Shown in pieces: positions 6,696-9,212 of a stretch of 9,212 nucleotides of DNA. Source of the DNA: UBA1731 sp964567665 (GTDB lineage: Bacteria > Verrucomicrobiota > Kiritimatiellia > RFP12 > UBA1067); contig CAZMNN010000061.1 in assembly GCA_964567665.1 (NCBI GenBank), positions 1 to 9,212 on the forward strand, given 5' to 3'. How positions within the stretch are numbered: the first letter of the stretch is position 1; each line of letters begins with the position of its first letter. The notes below the pieces were generated by a model. It had not been told where the DNA came from and did not search any database. It saw only the letters and a list, made by a program, of their open reading frames with translations. A program made the position numbers and the translations under genes.

Positions 6696-8783
6696 TCAGT
6701 TCGAACCGAGCGTAATCAAGCCGTTGGCTGCCGACACCTTCACCGTCGAACCCGGCGGATATTTGCCGGCTATTATGGCCTTTGCGACAGGCGTCTCAAT
6801 CTCACGCTGTATCGCACGCTTGACGGGACGTACACCGTACGCCGGATCGTAGCCGTCCTTGGCAAGCTGCTCCAGCCCCGCATCGTCAATCTCGAACGAG
6901 AGTTCCTGTTCGGCGAGGCGCTTTGCAAAATCCTTCAGCTGCAGCGAGACGATCTTCTTTATCTGGTCTGCGGTCAGCTCCTTGAACTCGAGTATTTCGT
7001 CGAGCCGGTTCAGGAACTCCGGACGGAACAGCCCCTTCAATGCGTCTCTCGGCGCATTGGACGTCATTATCACGACAGTGTTCTTGAAGCTTACCGTGCG
7101 ACCGTGGCTGTCGGTGAGGCGACCGTCGTCGAGAACCTGCAGCAGCAGGTTGAACACGTCAGGATGCGCCTTTTCGATCTCGTCGAGCAGCACAACCGAG
7201 TACGGCTTGCGGCGCACGGCCTCTGTGAGCTGTCCGCCTTCGTCGTAGCCCACGTATCCCGGCGGCGCACCCACCAGACGGCTCACCGCGAACTTCTCCA
7301 TGTATTCGCTCATGTCTATGCGCACGAACGCCGCTTCGTCATCGAACAGCTCCGCCGCAAGCGCCTTGGCGAGTTCCGTCTTGCCGACTCCTGTCGGGCC
7401 GAGAAAGAGGAATGCGCCCACCGGACGCTGCCGGTTCTTGATTCCGGCGCGCGAACGGAGAACAGCATCCGCCACGGCATCCACAGCGGCATCCTGACCT
7501 ATGACACGCTGATGCAGCACTTCCGGAAGCTTGAGAAGCTTCTCCCGCTCCCCTTCAAGGAGTTTCGTGACCGGAATGCCGCTCCAGCGCGACACCACCT
7601 CCGCAATCTCGTCCGCCGTCACCTCCTCCTTGAGAAGCGCGTTGCCGCCCGTCTCGCGCATCTCACGCTCGTGGTCGCGAAGCTTCTTCTCAAGTTCAGG
7701 GATAACGCCGTACTTCAGGCGGGCGGCATTTTCGTTGTCGCCGCGCGAAAGCGCCTGCGTGTAGCGAACCTTTGCGCTGTCCATGTCGGCGCGGATCTTG
7801 CGCACCTCCTCAAGCGCGGCCTTCTCCCTTTTCCACTGCGCTGTCATCGCATCCGCCTTGACCTTCAGTCCGCCAAGTTCCTTCTGCAGTTCCTCAAGAC
7901 GCTTTTTGGATGCGTCGTCCTTCTCCTTCTTGAGCGCAATCTCCTCGATCTCAAGACGGCGCACATGACGCGATATCTCGTCAAGCTCCGCCGGGCAGGA
8001 ATCCATCTCGGTGCGGATGGAAGCGCAGGCCTCGTCCAGCAGGTCGATTGCCTTGTCGGGCAGAAAGCGATCCTGTATGTACCGCGCCGACAGCACCACC
8101 GAACTGACCAGTGCGGCGTCCTGTATGTGGACGTTGTGGTATTTCTCGAACCGCTCCTTGAGTCCGCGCAGGATGGAAATGGAATCCTCCTCCGTCGGCG
8201 GATCCACCTGCACGGGCTGGAAGCGGCGCTCAAGCGCGGCATCCTTCTCCATGTACTTGCGGTATTCGTCGAGGGTAGTCGCGCCGACGCAATGAAGCTC
8301 GCCGCGCGCAAGCATCGGCTTGAGCATGTTGCCGGCGTCGGAGCTGCCCTCGGTCTTGCCGGCTCCGACAATCGTGTGTATCTCGTCGATGAACAGGATT
8401 ATCTTTCCGTCGGACTCCTTTATCGCCTTCAGCACGGCCTTGAGCCGTTCCTCGAACTGCCCTCTGTACATCGCCCCGGCCATCAATGCCGTCATGTCGA
8501 GCGAAAACACCGTGCGGTCTTTCAGTCCCTCCGGCACGTCGCCTCTCACTATCCGCTGCGCAAGCCCTTCTACGATGGCGGTCTTTCCTACGCCAGGCTC
8601 GCCTATGAGGACAGGGTTGTTCTTTGTCTTGCGGGACAAAATCCTTATAACGTCGCGAATTTCCGTATCGCGGCCAATCACCGGATCAAGCTTGCCGGTA
8701 CGCGCACGCGCCGTAAGGTCGTCACCGAATTTCTGCAGAGGATTCTTCGTATCCTCTTCGATTGGATTTGCTTGTTCGTTCAT
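6696..8783 (-). CDS. clpB: ClpB-type AAA+ disaggregase lacking the N-terminal domain
   Basis: A 695-residue double-ring AAA+ chaperone expected to rescue aggregated proteins together with DnaK. The first ATPase domain has Walker A GEPGVGKT (61-68), Walker B ILFIDE (129-134) and pore loop MYRG (105-108). The coiled-coil middle domain, diagnostic of ClpB against ClpA, spans about 262-390 and looks complete. The second ATPase domain has GPTGVGKT (462-469), VVLLDE (530-535), GAPPGYVGY (505-513), the arginine-finger motif FRPEFLNRLDE (586-596) and sensor 2 GVRP (650-653, usually GAR). Typical ClpB is about 850-870 residues; here the substrate-binding N domain of about 140 residues is absent and the protein starts just before the first ATPase domain. 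A loop of about 20 residues after sensor 1 (TSN, 574-576) is also missing. The ATG at 8783 has AAGGAG (8792-8797) eight bases upstream; an in-frame TTG at 8816 is less likely. The gene appears to stand alone between a terminator and the tyrS promoter region. Confidence 0.96.
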   Translation of the reverse strand: MNEQANPIEEDTKNPLQKFGDDLTARARTGKLDPVIGRDTEIRDVIRILSRKTKNNPVLIGEPGVGKTAIVEGLAQRIVRGDVPEGLKDRTVFSLDMTALMAGAMYRGQFEERLKAVLKAIKESDGKIILFIDEIHTIVGAGKTEGSSDAGNMLKPMLARGELHCVGATTLDEYRKYMEKDAALERRFQPVQVDPPTEEDSISILRGLKERFEKYHNVHIQDAALVSSVVLSARYIQDRFLPDKAIDLLDEACASIRTEMDSCPAELDEISRHVRRLEIEEIALKKEKDDASKKRLEELQKELGGLKVKADAMTAQWKREKAALEEVRKIRADMDSAKVRYTQALSRGDNENAARLKYGVIPELEKKLRDHEREMRETGGNALLKEEVTADEIAEVVSRWSGIPVTKLLEGEREKLLKLPEVLHQRVIGQDAAVDAVADAVLRSRAGIKNRQRPVGAFLFLGPTGVGKTELAKALAAELFDDEAAFVRIDMSEYMEKFAVSRLVGAPPGYVGYDEGGQLTEAVRRKPYSVVLLDEIEKAHPDVFNLLLQVLDDGRLTDSHGRTVSFKNTVVIMTSNAPRDALKGLFRPEFLNRLDEILEFKELTADQIKKIVSLQLKDFAKRLAEQELSFEIDDAGLEQLAKDGYDPAYGVRPVKRAIQREIETPVAKAIIAGKYPPGSTVKVSAANGLITLGSN

Positions 8784-8862
8784 TGTCTTGTCTCCTTCAT
8801 CGCAATGATGAAGCAATCACCATGCCAAACAGCAATGACAGACGATGAAAATACGATAGCAC
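8784..8862 (-). promoter_or_regulatory. clpB leader with alternative hairpins over the ribosome binding site
   Basis: Just before the clpB start, CTTCATC and GATGAAG (plus 8807-8813 and 8795-8801) form a 7-bp hairpin with a 5-base loop that overlaps the first bases of the AAGGAG ribosome binding site. A second, longer-range option pairs TTTTCATCG (8843-8851) with CGATGAAGG (8794-8802): nine pairs including two G-U, with the four U over AAGG. This resembles a fourU-type RNA thermometer, plausible for a heat-shock gene. A weak extended -10 (TGC-TATCGT, 8853-8861) follows the upstream terminator; if used, transcription would start near 8846 and cut into the long-range pairing. No CIRCE element or convincing sigma-32 promoter was seen. 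Confidence 0.35.
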
Positions 8863-8914
8863 AAAAAACACGGCGGTTTGTGCATCAATCAGACCTCAAG
8901 CAAACCTCGCCGTG
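8863..8914 (-). terminator. Intrinsic terminator after the partial upstream gene
   Basis: On the minus strand CACGGCGAGGTTTG (8901-8914) pairs with CAAACCGCCGTG (8869-8880): twelve base pairs interrupted by a 2-base AG bulge. The loop is 20 bases and six T (8863-8868) follow at once. The orientation fits termination of the gene ending at 8948 and isolates clpB from it. The long loop makes it slightly atypical. Confidence 0.75.
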
Positions 8915-8947
8915 CCATTATGACACAGCGCATGGTTGTGCAGGTCA

Positions 8948-9212
8948 CTATTCGTGCGCGGCCATCCGCTTCTGTCGCACCATGTCGCCGAACTCGCCGA
9001 GAAGCGCCCAGTTGCCGCCCCATGTGCAGTAGGCGATACCATCCGTGCCGGGCGTGCGCAAAGCGAGATCAGCCCATTCCATGCTGTGCTTCAGCACCTT
9101 TTCATCGTAGTAGGCGCACACAAGGATGCGCCGCCCCGCTTTGGAGAAGAACGCCATGCCCTTTTCGCGTTCACCGTACGTCCAGTAGGCGATGCCGAGA
9201 TCCGGCGGAAGC
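8948..9212 (-). CDS. C-terminal fragment of an unidentified, possibly TIM-barrel hydrolase-like protein (5' end beyond window)
   Basis: The last 87 codons of a reading frame that is open to the window edge at 9211; the start lies outside. The stop TAG is followed directly by TGA. The visible part has the alternating strand-helix pattern of the last repeats of a TIM barrel: GRRILVCAYYD (strand), a helix through WADLALRTPG, then TDGIAYCTWGGNWALLGEFGDMV. A PG-hydrophobic strand ending in TxW and followed by a helix is common in glycoside-hydrolase-like proteins of Verrucomicrobia and Lentisphaerae. I could not name the family. A short internal ATG at 9157 would give only 69 residues and is not a likely start. 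The gene is closed by the terminator at 8863-8914, so it belongs to a different transcription unit from clpB. That this is the end of a real gene is fairly secure; the glycosidase idea is a weak inference. Confidence 0.75.
   Translation of the reverse strand, partial: LPPDLGIAYWTYGEREKGMAFFSKAGRRILVCAYYDEKVLKHSMEWADLALRTPGTDGIAYCTWGGNWALLGEFGDMVRQKRMAAHE

Noticed and set aside
8780..8800. Six-codon upstream frame (MKETRQ) whose stop overlaps the clpB start as ATGA
   Set aside because: Its ATG has no ribosome binding site of its own and the frame contains that of clpB; the overlap is probably chance, though it would allow coupling if translated.
8924..8929. CATAAT as a -10 box for clpB on the minus strand
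   Set aside because: No matching -35 lies at a suitable distance and it would place the strong terminator at 8863-8914 between promoter and gene.
7104..9032. Long plus-strand open frame of 642 codons opposite clpB
   Set aside because: It lies antisense to a fully recognisable ClpB, has an arginine-, leucine- and histidine-rich composition typical of a shadow frame in GC-rich DNA, and runs past the clpB start through the terminator into the next gene.

Overview
The window is GC-rich and every supported gene lies on the minus strand, so transcription runs from the high coordinates to the low ones. The gene content suggests a Gram-negative bacterium, most likely of the Planctomycetes-Verrucomicrobia-Lentisphaerae/Kiritimatiellota group. 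The grounds are an apolipoprotein N-acyltransferase (so lipoproteins and an outer membrane), a Tat-type Gfo/Idh/MocA oxidoreductase with the tryptophan-rich 'WRGWWDYG' block common in that group, and several exported or carbohydrate-linked proteins. The phylum is an inference from family resemblance; there is no marker RNA here.

Layout in order of transcription. (1) 9212-8948 is the C-terminal end of an unidentified protein, probably a TIM-barrel or glycosidase-like one, closed by a strong intrinsic terminator at 8863-8914. (2) 8783-6696 is a ClpB-type disaggregase that lacks the usual N-terminal domain and has a shortened second ATPase domain. Its leader can form hairpins that touch the ribosome binding site. 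(3) 6567-6695 is a compact intergenic region with inverted repeats, a hairpin whose T-tract faces the plus strand, and an extended -10 promoter for what follows. (4) From 6566 to the window start lies a probable operon of six genes: tyrS, lnt, a HAD-like hydrolase, a cytoplasmic Gfo/Idh/MocA oxidoreductase, an exported endonuclease/exonuclease/phosphatase-fold protein, and a second Gfo/Idh/MocA oxidoreductase cut off by the window edge. tyrS/lnt and lnt/HAD are separated by 2 and 6 bases, with ribosome binding sites inside the preceding gene, so translation is probably coupled. The later gaps are 66, 18 and 81 bases; two of them carry inverted repeats but none carries a convincing terminator.

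Functionally, the first part of the operon is housekeeping (tyrosine charging and lipoprotein maturation). The last three genes look like sugar or phosphoester metabolism, partly in the envelope. I see no mobile element, CRISPR array, toxin-antitoxin pair, defence system, tRNA or rRNA. The points most worth a second look are an apparent loss of about 25-30 residues in the Rossmann fold of the last oxidoreductase, a loop loss of about 20 residues in ClpB, the unusual ATP-binding signature of TyrRS, and a possible RNA-thermometer-like clpB leader. No clearly undescribed multi-gene system is visible.
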